NCBI GenBank assembly: GCA_020847555.1
Contig: JADLBT010000044.1
Location: 1-31,648, forward strand
Source of the DNA: Gemmataceae bacterium
GTDB lineage: Bacteria > Planctomycetota > Planctomycetia > Gemmatales > Gemmataceae
Length of the DNA stretch: 31,648 bases
Direction: 5' to 3'
Positions 1 through 7,543 of the stretch are shown here, piece by piece. Numbering within the stretch: the stretch's first letter is position 1; each line of letters starts with the position of its first letter. The position numbers and the translations under genes were made by a program. The notes below the pieces were generated by a model. It was not told the DNA's origin and searched no databases. It saw nothing but the letters and a program-made list of their open reading frames with translations.

Positions 1-227
1 ACACCGACCTCGACAGAGTGCGCATCAAGCTGGCATACGACCTCTACTATGTCCGCAATCTCGGTATGTGGCTCGACCTGCGGATTGCCCTCGGGACGGC
101 GCTGAAAGTAATCGGGCTGCCGTTCCGGCTGCTGCGCCGCCTGTTCCAGTTCCCGGCCCGCGACGCGGTCGAGGCGGCCTACCGTGGCCTCGGTCCGGCG
201 GCCCGCCTCCTCGCCGCCCGGGCGTAA
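1..227 (+). CDS. Initiating sugar phosphotransferase, C-terminal end (partial)
   Basis: The reading frame is open from the left edge (first complete codon at base 3) to TAA at 225-227, so only about 74 C-terminal residues are present. The stretch KLAYDLYYVRNLGMWLDLRI is the characteristic end of the bacterial sugar transferase domain of the WbaP/WcaJ/EpsE type. These membrane enzymes move a sugar-1-phosphate from a UDP-sugar onto undecaprenyl phosphate and so start repeat-unit assembly. The tail after it is Arg/Ala-rich and unremarkable. An internal GTG at 18 is not the start, because homology begins before it. The position ahead of a ligase and an ABC exporter fits an initiating enzyme of the same glycan locus. 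The family is fairly sure; the sugar transferred cannot be read from this fragment. Confidence 0.85.
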   Translation, partial: TDLDRVRIKLAYDLYYVRNLGMWLDLRIALGTALKVIGLPFRLLRRLFQFPARDAVEAAYRGLGPAARLLAARA

Positions 228-247
228 GACAGCCCACGGGAATGGAT

Positions 248-318
248 AAAGCCCACGGGTGGCGGCCCGTGGGTCGAGCGCCGGAGACTTCACCCACGGG
301 CCGCGACCCGTGGGCTTT
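248..318. repeat. Nested palindromic intergenic repeat, copy A (family 1)
   Basis: Two 27-base arms (248-274 and 292-318) are inverted copies of each other with one mismatch, separated by 17 bases. Each arm is itself a hairpin of the form CCCACGGG / CCCGTGGG, and the outer ends read AAAGC and GCTTT. The unit could form a long hairpin or a cruciform. Related units lie at 10085-10108 and 16628-16698. It sits between the sugar phosphotransferase and the ligase-like gene. It could act as a transcription attenuator or be a REP/MITE-like mobile palindrome; the sequence does not decide. Confidence 0.85.
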
Positions 319-345
319 AATTGCTGACCTCTGCCCCCTTTCCTC

Positions 346-1728
346 ATGGCCTTCTTCCTCTTCCTGCTGGTCAACGCCACCCTCTTCCTCCGCCCGACGG
401 AGGTGGTGCCGGGACTGCTCGGGTGGAAGATCTACGAGGCGCTGATCATCGGCTGCTTCGTCCTGGCCCTGCCGGACGTGCTGGCGTACCTCACCGGCCG
501 GCCGCTCGACACGCAGCCGATCACCCTCTGCGTCTTCGCCCTGTTGCCGGCCGTCGTGCTGTCCCACCTGAGTCTGATGGAGGGGGAGAAGGCATACCGG
601 GCGGGGTTCGAGTTCTTCAAGCTCGTCGTCTACTACCTGCTCCTGGTGAGTGTCGTCAGCACGCCGGCGCGGCTGCGGCGGTTCCTGTTCTGGACCGCGA
701 CGTTTTGCACCGCGATGGCCCTGCTGTCGGTGCTGCGCTATCACGATCTGATCGAGATCGCGGTGCCGCCCCCGGCCCTGACCGATGAACGGGGCCTGCC
801 GCTCCCGCCCGACAAGATCGCCGCGAAGCAGCTGGAGGCCCGCGCCGCGTCGATCCGGGAGGTCGTGTTCGACCCGGCGGCCGGAGCGTACCTGGAAATC
901 CGCCGGCTGCGCGGCACCGGGATTTTCCAGGATCCGAACGACATCTGCCTGGCGGTGGCGCTGGCGGTGCCGCTCTGCCTGTTCTGGTTGACCGACCGGC
1001 GGCTCGGGGTTCTGCGCCTGTTCTGGCTCGGTCCGCTGGCGGTCCTGTGCTACACCCTGTACCTGACCCAGTCGCGCGGCGGGCTGCTCGGCTTCCTGGC
1101 GGGGTTGGGGGTGCTGTTCGGCGCCCGGTTCGGGTGGCGGCGGACGCTCGCGCTGGGTGTGGCCGTGCTGCCGGTCGTGCTGGTCGTCTTCGCCGGACGC
1201 ATGACGACGCTCGACGAGGGCGGCGGGACCGGGCAGTCGCGCATCCGGCTGTGGAGTGACGGGCTGTTCCTGATGCGGTCGGCGCCGGTGTTCGGCATCG
1301 GCATGGACGAGTACGCGCCGCAGGTTTCGCAGGTGGCCCACAACTCGTTCATCCATTGCTTCGTCGAGCTGGGGCTGTTCGGGGGGACGCTGTTCCTCGG
1401 GGCGTTCTACTTCGCGCTGCTGGCCCTGCGGCGCAGCGGCACGGGGCGTGCCCCGATCCTCGACCCGGAGCTGGAGCGCTTGCGGCCGTACCTGATGAGC
1501 GTGCTGTGCGGGTCGGCGGTGTGCATGCTGTCGCTGTCGCTCAGCTACATCGCGCCGACGTACACGGTCCTCGGGCTGATGACGGTGTACGTCGGGCTCG
1601 GGGCGGCGCGGTCGGCGGCGCCGGTGCTGCGCTGCGACCTGGCGTTGTTGCAGCGGCTGGCGCTGGTGAGCGTGGCGTTCCTGGCGGCCGCCTACGTGTT
1701 CGTGCGCGTGATGGTCCGGTGGTCGTGA
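346..1728 (+). CDS. O-antigen ligase / Wzy-like polymerase family membrane protein
   Basis: A 460-residue polytopic membrane protein with about ten hydrophobic segments. Family hallmarks are a TQSRGG motif at residues 241-246 in a loop followed by a membrane helix, then GIGMDEY (317-323) and AHNSFIH (331-337) with E341 ahead of a Gly-rich helix. This is the usual Wzy_C/WaaL arrangement. Such proteins join or polymerise lipid-linked glycans on the outer face of the inner membrane. ATG 346 is the first start after an in-frame stop at 325-327. No clear ribosome-binding site precedes it, which is odd. An ABC exporter follows directly, so this protein may ligate exported glycan to an acceptor rather than polymerise it. 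The choice between ligase and polymerase is not resolved by sequence. Confidence 0.8.
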   Translation: MAFFLFLLVNATLFLRPTEVVPGLLGWKIYEALIIGCFVLALPDVLAYLTGRPLDTQPITLCVFALLPAVVLSHLSLMEGEKAYRAGFEFFKLVVYYLLLVSVVSTPARLRRFLFWTATFCTAMALLSVLRYHDLIEIAVPPPALTDERGLPLPPDKIAAKQLEARAASIREVVFDPAAGAYLEIRRLRGTGIFQDPNDICLAVALAVPLCLFWLTDRRLGVLRLFWLGPLAVLCYTLYLTQSRGGLLGFLAGLGVLFGARFGWRRTLALGVAVLPVVLVVFAGRMTTLDEGGGTGQSRIRLWSDGLFLMRSAPVFGIGMDEYAPQVSQVAHNSFIHCFVELGLFGGTLFLGAFYFALLALRRSGTGRAPILDPELERLRPYLMSVLCGSAVCMLSLSLSYIAPTYTVLGLMTVYVGLGAARSAAPVLRCDLALLQRLALVSVAFLAAAYVFVRVMVRWS

Positions 1729-1742
1729 GGTTTCAACCTCTT

Positions 1743-1782
1743 CCCCCGGCCCCCTCCCCTGCGCGGAGAGGGGGCCGGGGGG
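1743..1782. repeat. C-rich/G-rich palindrome (family 2, copy 1)
   Basis: A C-rich arm (from 1743) and a complementary G-rich arm (about 1766-1782) flank a short loop, between the ligase-like gene and the ABC permease. The same style of C5-TC3 / G3-AG5 hairpin recurs at 2739-2777, 19362-19399 and 21478-21590. There is no T-tract, so it is not a classical terminator. It may be a dispersed repeat family with a role in mRNA stability. Confidence 0.7.
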
Positions 1783-1807
1783 AGAGATTTCGGACGGTGG
1801 AGGAGCG

Positions 1808-2713
1808 ATGAACACGCAAACCGAGCTCCCGGGCCGAGCCTCGAGCGAGCCCGCCGGTCCGTGCGAGGAGCCGCAGGGGCCGCCGCTGACCACGATCCGC
1901 CCGCCGCGCGGGTGGCAGCCGATCAACCTGCGCGAGCTGTGGCGGTTCCGCGATCTGCTGTACTTCCTCACCTGGCGCGACGTCAAGGTGCGCTACAAGC
2001 AGACCGTTCTCGGCGCGACGTGGGCCATCCTGCAGCCGGCGCTGATGATGGTCGTGTTCAGCATCTTCTTCGGCCGGCTGGCGAGCGTCCCATCCGGCGG
2101 GATCGCGTACCCGCTGTTCGTCTACGCAGGTCTGCTGCCGTGGATCTTCTTCGCGACGGCCATCGCCAGCGCCGGCCACAGCGTCGTCGGGTCCGAGCGG
2201 CTGATCACCAAGGTCTACTTCCCGCGGCTGGCGATTCCGTTCACCGCGGTGGCGGCGGCGGTGGTCGATTTCCTGCTCGCGTTCGGCCTGCTGGTCGTGC
2301 TGATGGTCTGCTACGGCGTCGTGCCCGGGCCGGCGCTCCTGCTCGCGCCGCTGTTCTTCGCGCTGATTGTGCTGGCGGCCCTGGGCGTCGGCGCGCTGCT
2401 GGCGGCGCTGAACGTGGCGTACCGCGATTTTCGCTACGTCATCCCGTTCCTGGTGCAGCTGTGGCTGTTCGCGACGCCGACCGTCTACATGGACCTGAGC
2501 GCCGGCGGCGGGAGCGAACCGTCCGGGTCGGTCGCGTTCCTGCTGGGGCTCAATCCGCTTACCGGACTGGTGGCCGCCTTCCGCGCCGCCACGCTCGGGG
2601 GCGCTGTCCCGTGGGATCAGGTGGCGCTGTCGGCGGCGCTGGTCGTGGGGCTGTTCCTGGTCGGCTGCCTGTACTTCCGCAAGGTCGAGGACAGCTTCGC
2701 GGACGTGATCTGA
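1808..2713 (+). CDS. wzm: ABC-2 type polysaccharide export permease (Wzm-like)
   Basis: The 301-residue protein has a hydrophilic N-terminus, then LRELWRFRDLLYFLTWRDVK followed by RYKQTVLGATWAILQP. This is the signature of ABC-2 permeases that export O-antigen, teichoic acid or capsular glycans. About six membrane helices follow, and the C-terminus is FRKVEDSFADVI, typical of the family. It would form the membrane pore moving an undecaprenyl-linked glycan across the inner membrane, powered by the ATPase encoded immediately downstream. The start at 1808 has a strong GGAGGAG site at 1799-1805. A C/G-rich palindrome separates it from each neighbour. The family is well supported; the glycan is unknown. 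Confidence 0.93.
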   Translation: MNTQTELPGRASSEPAGPCEEPQGPPLTTIRPPRGWQPINLRELWRFRDLLYFLTWRDVKVRYKQTVLGATWAILQPALMMVVFSIFFGRLASVPSGGIAYPLFVYAGLLPWIFFATAIASAGHSVVGSERLITKVYFPRLAIPFTAVAAAVVDFLLAFGLLVVLMVCYGVVPGPALLLAPLFFALIVLAALGVGALLAALNVAYRDFRYVIPFLVQLWLFATPTVYMDLSAGGGSEPSGSVAFLLGLNPLTGLVAAFRAATLGGAVPWDQVALSAALVVGLFLVGCLYFRKVEDSFADVI

Positions 2714-2738
2714 GCAGGCGGTCCCGGTTGCGCTGGAT

Positions 2739-2777
2739 CTTCTCCCCCTCTCCCACCAGGGGAGAGGGGGAGAGAAG
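2739..2777. repeat. C-rich/G-rich palindrome (family 2, copy 2)
   Basis: CTTCTCCCCCTCTCCC at 2739-2754 pairs with the complementary G-rich arm at 2759-2777 across an ACCA loop. It lies between the exporter permease and ATPase genes. A strong hairpin between two subunits of one transporter may set their relative expression, but this is inference. Confidence 0.8.
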
Positions 2778-2837
2778 GGCATACACACCCATTGAGGCGC
2801 CGCGGAACCCCGCGCCCGGCGCAGTGAGGGATTCGAC

Positions 2838-4145
2838 ATGGCCCTGGCCGTGCAGGCCGAGAACCTGGGTAAGTGCTACCGCGTCAGCCGGTCCGACCCG
2901 CGCGGCATGTACTCGTACCGTACCCTGCGCGACGAGATTGCGCGCTGGGTCGCGGCCCCGCTCCGATTCCTCAAGCGGTCCGCCGGCCAGGCCGTCGAGT
3001 TCTGGGCGTTGCGCGACGTCTCGTTCGCGGTCGAGGCAGGCGAGGTGCTGGGCGTCATCGGCCGCAACGGCGCCGGCAAGTCCACGCTGCTGAAGATTCT
3101 GTCGCGCGTCACGAAGCCGACCACCGGCGAGGTGCGGCTGCGCGGCCGGGTTGGCAGCCTGCTGGAGGTCGGCAGCGGGTTCCACCCCGAGTTGACCGGG
3201 CGCGAGAACATCTACCTCTACGGCGCCGTCCTCGGGATGCGCCGCCACGAGATCACCCGCAAGTTCGACCGCATCGTCGAGTTCGCGGAGGTCGAGGCGT
3301 TCCTCGACACGCCCGTCAAGCGCTACTCCAGCGGCATGTACGTCCGCCTCGCGTTTGCGGTGGCGGCCCACCTGGAGCCGGAAATCCTGATCGTCGATGA
3401 GGTGCTCGCGGTCGGCGATCTCGGCTTTCAGCGGCGCTGCATGGAGCGCATGCGCGAGGTCGGCCGGTCGGGGTGTACGGTCCTGTTCGTCAGCCACAGC
3501 ATGCCCGCCGTCGAATCACTCTGCACGCGCGTCATGCTCCTCGACCAGGGGCGCGTGCAGCGCGCCGGCGATGTCCGTGACGTGGTTCGCGAGTACCACC
3601 GGCGACTCCTCGACGCCGGCCGCGCCGTCCGCGCCACTCTCGACGAGCGCAACGACCCCGGGCGCCGGGTCAAGGTGTTTCGATCCGCGACACTCCTCGA
3701 CGAGGACGGCGGGCCGACTAACCACCTGCCGCTCGGCGGGGCATTCCACCTGCGCGTCGAGCTGGACGCGCCGAACCGCTGCGGCGCCGTGGGAGTGACA
3801 GTCGGCATCGACGACACCCTCGGGCACCGCCTGCTCAGCCTGGTGTCGCCGATTACGAATCCGGTGGTCGAGGAGTTGCACGGCCCCGGCCGGCTCGACT
3901 GCCGCGTGCCGTTCTTCCCGCTCGCCCCCGGCGATTACTGGATCAAGCTCGGGCTGAAAGCGGACGGGCAGGAGATCGATCAGATCGAGCGTGTACTACA
4001 CTTCAGCGTGACCGACGCCGATGCCTTCGGCGACGGCGTCGGCGCACACAGCGGACTTTGCGTGGCGTCGTCGCGCTGGCGCTACGAGCCGCTGCCGTCC
4101 GTCCGGCCCGAGAACGCGCCCTCCAACCCCCAGGGGGACACATGA
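2838..4145 (+). CDS. wzt: Polysaccharide ABC exporter ATPase with Wzt-type C-terminal domain
   Basis: A 435-residue protein. The ATPase domain shows Walker [10 protein letters not shown] (75-83), signature YSSGM (163-167), Walker [10 protein letters not shown] (182-190) and the H-loop H220. These are typical of ABC-2 glycan exporters. Residues from about 245 to 420 form an extra beta-rich region resembling the Wzt C-terminal carbohydrate-binding domain. In characterised systems that domain recognises a modified non-reducing end of the finished chain before export. A methyltransferase and acyl-type transferases in the same locus could supply such a cap; this is inference. GAGGG at 2826-2830 supports ATG 2838. 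The stop overlaps the next start as ATGA (4142-4145), implying translational coupling. Confidence 0.93.
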   Translation: MALAVQAENLGKCYRVSRSDPRGMYSYRTLRDEIARWVAAPLRFLKRSAGQAVEFWALRDVSFAVEAGEVLGVIGRNGAGKSTLLKILSRVTKPTTGEVRLRGRVGSLLEVGSGFHPELTGRENIYLYGAVLGMRRHEITRKFDRIVEFAEVEAFLDTPVKRYSSGMYVRLAFAVAAHLEPEILIVDEVLAVGDLGFQRRCMERMREVGRSGCTVLFVSHSMPAVESLCTRVMLLDQGRVQRAGDVRDVVREYHRRLLDAGRAVRATLDERNDPGRRVKVFRSATLLDEDGGPTNHLPLGGAFHLRVELDAPNRCGAVGVTVGIDDTLGHRLLSLVSPITNPVVEELHGPGRLDCRVPFFPLAPGDYWIKLGLKADGQEIDQIERVLHFSVTDADAFGDGVGAHSGLCVASSRWRYEPLPSVRPENAPSNPQGDT

Positions 4146-5359
4146 TCCGCGCCCTGCTCCGGCCCATCCGCAAGCTGTTCCGGCCGCGCCCGCCCGCCGC
4201 CGCGCGCCCCGCGGCCCGCCGCGCTGCGCGCGGGCTCCCCGAGTTCGATCCCGGGCCGGAGCGGTGCCTCGACGAGGCCGTCGCCTGGCTGGGACGCGCC
4301 CAGGACTGCTCGCGCACGCGCGACGGCGGGGCGGCACGCGACTATAGCCTGGTGAACGGGTGGAACGCTTCCTACCCCGAGACGACCGGCTACATCGTCC
4401 CGACGCTGTTGAGCTACGCGCGGTGGCGCCGCGGCGCGCGGGGAGACGAGGCACGCGCGCGGGCACGGCGCATGCTCGATTGGCTGGTGCGCATCCAGTT
4501 TCCGGAGGGCGGATTTCAGGGCGGCGTGGTCGATGCGCTGCCGCGTGTGCCGGTCACGTTCAACACCGGGCAGATCCTGCTCGGGCTCGCTGCCGGGGTG
4601 GCGGAGTTTGGCACGGCGTACCGCGACCCGCTGCGCCGCGCGGCGGACTGGCTGGTGAGGACGCAGGATCCCGACGGCTGCTGGCGCCGCTACCCGACAC
4701 CGTTCGCGGAGCGGGGCGAGAAGACATACGAGACACACGTCGCGTGGGGCTTGCTGGAGGCGGCCCGCGTCGATTCGCCCGCCTACGCCGACGCCGCCCT
4801 CGCCAACAGCCGGTGGGCACTGACGAAGCAGCGCCCAAACGGCTGGTTCGCGGACTGCTGCCTGGACGATAACGCCCGTCCGCTCACGCACACGCTCGGG
4901 TACGTCCTGCGCGGGGTCGTCGAGGCGTACCGCTTCTCGGAGAATCCGGAGTTCCTTCGCGCCGCCCGCGCGACGGCGGACGGCCTGCTCGGTGCGCTGC
5001 GCCCGGACGGCTTCCTGCCCGGTCGGCTCGATGAGCGGTGGCGGGCGGCGGCGCGGTGGGTGTGCCTGACGGGTAGCGTGCAGGTCGCCCACTGCTGGCT
5101 GACGCTGTACCGCAGCACCGGCAACGTGCGCTACCGCGACGCGGCGTGCGCGGCCAACCGCTACGTGCGGCGGACGGTGCGGGTCGAGGGATCGCCGGAA
5201 ACGCGCGGCGCCGTCAAGGGATCGTTTCCGGTGGACGGCGCGTACGGCACCTACGAGTATCTGAACTGGGCGTGCAAGTTCTTCATCGACGCGCAGCTGC
5301 TCGAGCTGGAAGTGCGGCAGGAGGCCCCGGCGCCGGCCAATTCCTGCTGTGCGACCTGA
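4142..5359 (+). CDS. Alpha/alpha-toroid protein of the glycan locus, function unknown
   Basis: 405 residues with a basic N-terminus (about 1-30) and no clear signal peptide. The body contains repeated helical units ending in a W-L-x3-Q-x-P-x-G pattern: [15 protein letters not shown] (114-128), [15 protein letters not shown] (170-184) and a third related one ending PNGWF. This resembles the QW-type repeats of the squalene-cyclase/prenyltransferase alpha/alpha barrel, a fold also used by polysaccharide lyases and uronyl epimerases. No DxDD cyclase motif was found, so terpene cyclisation is unlikely. The start at 4142 is preferred over an upstream GTG at 4058 because it overlaps the ATPase stop (ATGA) and follows CAGGGGGA. 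It could act on the glycan in the cytoplasm; the substrate is unknown. Confidence 0.7.
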   Translation: MIRALLRPIRKLFRPRPPAAARPAARRAARGLPEFDPGPERCLDEAVAWLGRAQDCSRTRDGGAARDYSLVNGWNASYPETTGYIVPTLLSYARWRRGARGDEARARARRMLDWLVRIQFPEGGFQGGVVDALPRVPVTFNTGQILLGLAAGVAEFGTAYRDPLRRAADWLVRTQDPDGCWRRYPTPFAERGEKTYETHVAWGLLEAARVDSPAYADAALANSRWALTKQRPNGWFADCCLDDNARPLTHTLGYVLRGVVEAYRFSENPEFLRAARATADGLLGALRPDGFLPGRLDERWRAAARWVCLTGSVQVAHCWLTLYRSTGNVRYRDAACAANRYVRRTVRVEGSPETRGAVKGSFPVDGAYGTYEYLNWACKFFIDAQLLELEVRQEAPAPANSCCAT

Positions 5360-5380
5360 GCGGCAGGCGAGGGACCGACC

Positions 5381-6454
5381 GTGACGAGCCCAACGTTTTG
5401 CGCCGACCGCGATCCTGGCGAGGAGTTGCTCCAGCGCCTGGCCGCGCTGACGCCGGCGAACCCGTTTTGCACCCCCGCCTACGTCCGCGCCAGGCAGGCG
5501 CTGGGCAGGCCGGTCTGGGTGGTCGGACTGCGGCGCGGCGCGGAGTGGGTCTGGGGCTGTCCGGCGCTGCTGCACACCGGCCGCTGGAGCCGGTCCCTGG
5601 AGATCGAGTCGCTGCCCTCCGACCCGCCGCGGGCGGTCTGGGAGGGACTGACGCCATTCTGCAAGCAGGAGCGCGTCGGCTTCCTCGAAGTGTGGACGAT
5701 GGCGACGCCGAGCGCCGTCCTCCCGGCCCTCCCTGGCGAGGAGTGGCGGCGGCCGCGGTTCGAGCACGTCATCCGGCTGCGCGGGCGTGACCTGGGCGCG
5801 GGGCTGTCCGGCAACCAGCGCCGCAACCTCAAGCGGGCGCGCAAGGCGGGCGTGACGGTGCGCGTCACCGCCGACCCCGCCGCGTGCGCCGAACACGCAC
5901 GTCTCATGACGCTCTCGATGGACCGGCGCAAAGAGCGCGGCGAATCGGTCGCGGAGGGCATCCGCGCCGAGGACCACGAGCCATACCTGCGCAGCGGCGC
6001 GGGCCGGCTTTACCAGGCGCTGGCCGGCGGTGCGGTGCTGTCATCGGTGCTGGTGCTGGAGGCGGAGCGCGGCGCGTACTACCAGACGGCCGGGACGAAT
6101 CCCGAAGGGATGGCGTGCGGCGCCTCGCCGTTCCTGATTCACGAGATAGCGCTGCGGTTGCAGGAACGCGGGCTGGAGGTGTTCAACCTCGGCGGCGCCG
6201 CCCCCGACAACCCCGGACTGTTCCGGTTCAAGGCGGAACTGGGGGCCGAGGCGGTGTCGCTGGAGTGTGCCGGCTACGGCACCGGGAATCGGCTCTGGCG
6301 CGCGTGCAGGAACTTCGTTCGTGCGGCGCGGAACGGTTTGCAGAACCTGCTGCGGCCCGCGTCGCGGGCGGTCCCGGCAGCGAGCGCGGAGGTGAGCGCC
6401 GGAACAACGGCGGCGACGCCGGAGAAGGCAAAGACCGGCGCCGCGGCGACCTGA
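5381..6454 (+). CDS. FemAB/GNAT-type acyltransferase, copy 1
   Basis: 357 residues, similar to the Acetyltransf_6 (FemAB/CelD-like) double-GNAT proteins common in exopolysaccharide loci. Recognisable blocks are NPFCTPAYVRAR near the N-terminus, LSGNQRRNLKRARKAG in the middle (the basic helix typical of this family) and GMACGASPFLIHEIA followed by EVFNLGGA in the C-terminal half. Such proteins are predicted to transfer acyl or aminoacyl groups to glycan precursors; the donor and acceptor are not known. The GTG start at 5381 has GAGGGA upstream at 5368-5373. The last 50 residues are Ala-rich and probably disordered. It is followed after 10 bases by a close paralogue. Confidence 0.8.
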   Translation: MTSPTFCADRDPGEELLQRLAALTPANPFCTPAYVRARQALGRPVWVVGLRRGAEWVWGCPALLHTGRWSRSLEIESLPSDPPRAVWEGLTPFCKQERVGFLEVWTMATPSAVLPALPGEEWRRPRFEHVIRLRGRDLGAGLSGNQRRNLKRARKAGVTVRVTADPAACAEHARLMTLSMDRRKERGESVAEGIRAEDHEPYLRSGAGRLYQALAGGAVLSSVLVLEAERGAYYQTAGTNPEGMACGASPFLIHEIALRLQERGLEVFNLGGAAPDNPGLFRFKAELGAEAVSLECAGYGTGNRLWRACRNFVRAARNGLQNLLRPASRAVPAASAEVSAGTTAATPEKAKTGAAAT

Positions 6455-6464
6455 CGGGAGTGAC

Positions 6465-7484
6465 ATGGCCCTGACATTCTGGTGCGACTGCGACCCGGCG
6501 GACGAGGTGCTGGCGGAGATGGCGGCCCTGGCGCCGCTCAACCCGTTCTGCACGTCGGCCTGTGTCGCCGCCCGACGGGCGCAGGGGATCCCCGTCTGGG
6601 TGGCTGGCCTGCGCGACAGCGCGCGCCTGACGTGGGCCGTCCCGGTCCTGGTCCGGCCCGGCGATGCGCTGGAAATGGAAACGCTTCCCAGCACCCCGAA
6701 CGGTCTGTTCTGGGAGGAGTTTCGCGCCTTCTGCCGGTGGCGCGGTGCGACGTTCTTCGAGGTGTCCACCCTGGGGACGCTTGCGGGGGCGGTGCCGGCC
6801 CTACCCGGCGAGGCGTGGCGCAGACCGCGTGTCGAGTACATCATCTGGCTGACAAACCGGGATCTGGGCAAGGGGCTGTCGAGCAACCAGCAGCGCAACC
6901 TCCGCCGCGCCCGCAAGGCCGGCGTCGCACTCCGCATCGCCACCGACCCGACCGCGTGCGTCGAGCAGGTCCGCCTCATGGCGCTCTCGATGGAGCGCCG
7001 CCAGGAGCGCGGCGAGGTCGTCACGGCGGACACGCGGGCGGAGACGTACATCCCGTACCTGCGTGCCGGGGCGGGGCAGGTGTACCAGGCGGTCGCGGGC
7101 GAGGTCGTTCTCTCGTCCGGGGTGATCCTGTTTGCTGAGCGCGCGGCCTACTACCTCGCGGCCGGCACCACCCCCGAGGGCATGGCGTGCGGAGCCTCGC
7201 CGTTCCTCATTTACGAGATCGCGTCGGACCTGCAGCGCCGGGGGTACGAGGTGTTCAATCTCGGTGCGGCGGCGTTCGATAACGCCGGGCTGCGACGCTT
7301 CAAGCTGGAGCTGGGGGCGGAGGAACTGAGCCTGGAGTGCGCCGGCTACTTCATCGGCGGCAAGGTGTGGCGCCGCTGTCGCGCCGCACTGCGCGTGGTG
7401 GGCGGCCGTGTGCGCGACTTCCTGCGCGACGAGGGCCGCTTCGCGGACGTGGTGCCGGAACCGGCGGCCAGTACGTCCGCATGA
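6465..7484 (+). CDS. FemAB/GNAT-type acyltransferase, copy 2
   Basis: 339 residues, collinear with the preceding gene over almost the whole length. By eye about half of the residues are identical. Shared blocks include NPFCT, LSSNQQRNLRRARKAG, TPEGMACGASPFLIYEIA and EVFNLGAAA. This points to an old tandem duplication. Substrate specificity has probably diverged, since the regions between the shared blocks differ. GGGAG at 6456-6460 precedes ATG 6465. Like its neighbour it probably modifies a sugar intermediate or the finished glycan in the cytoplasm; the exact reaction cannot be read from sequence. Confidence 0.8.
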   Translation: MALTFWCDCDPADEVLAEMAALAPLNPFCTSACVAARRAQGIPVWVAGLRDSARLTWAVPVLVRPGDALEMETLPSTPNGLFWEEFRAFCRWRGATFFEVSTLGTLAGAVPALPGEAWRRPRVEYIIWLTNRDLGKGLSSNQQRNLRRARKAGVALRIATDPTACVEQVRLMALSMERRQERGEVVTADTRAETYIPYLRAGAGQVYQAVAGEVVLSSGVILFAERAAYYLAAGTTPEGMACGASPFLIYEIASDLQRRGYEVFNLGAAAFDNAGLRRFKLELGAEELSLECAGYFIGGKVWRRCRAALRVVGGRVRDFLRDEGRFADVVPEPAASTSA

Positions 7485-7543
7485 CGCCCGGCACGGGCGA
7501 GAACCGGGGCGGCAAACGTGCGGAACTGACGAGAGGGCATCTC

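Noticed and set aside
346..1728. The membrane protein as an exosortase that would process the PEP-CTERM tail.
   Set aside because: Its loop motifs (TQSRGG, AHNSF, E341) are those of Wzy/WaaL-type proteins, and it lacks the Cys/Arg/His arrangement expected of an exosortase.
4142..5359. The toroid protein as a squalene-hopene or terpene cyclase.
   Set aside because: QW-like repeats are present but no DxDD catalytic motif, the length is shorter than a full cyclase, and the context is glycan synthesis.
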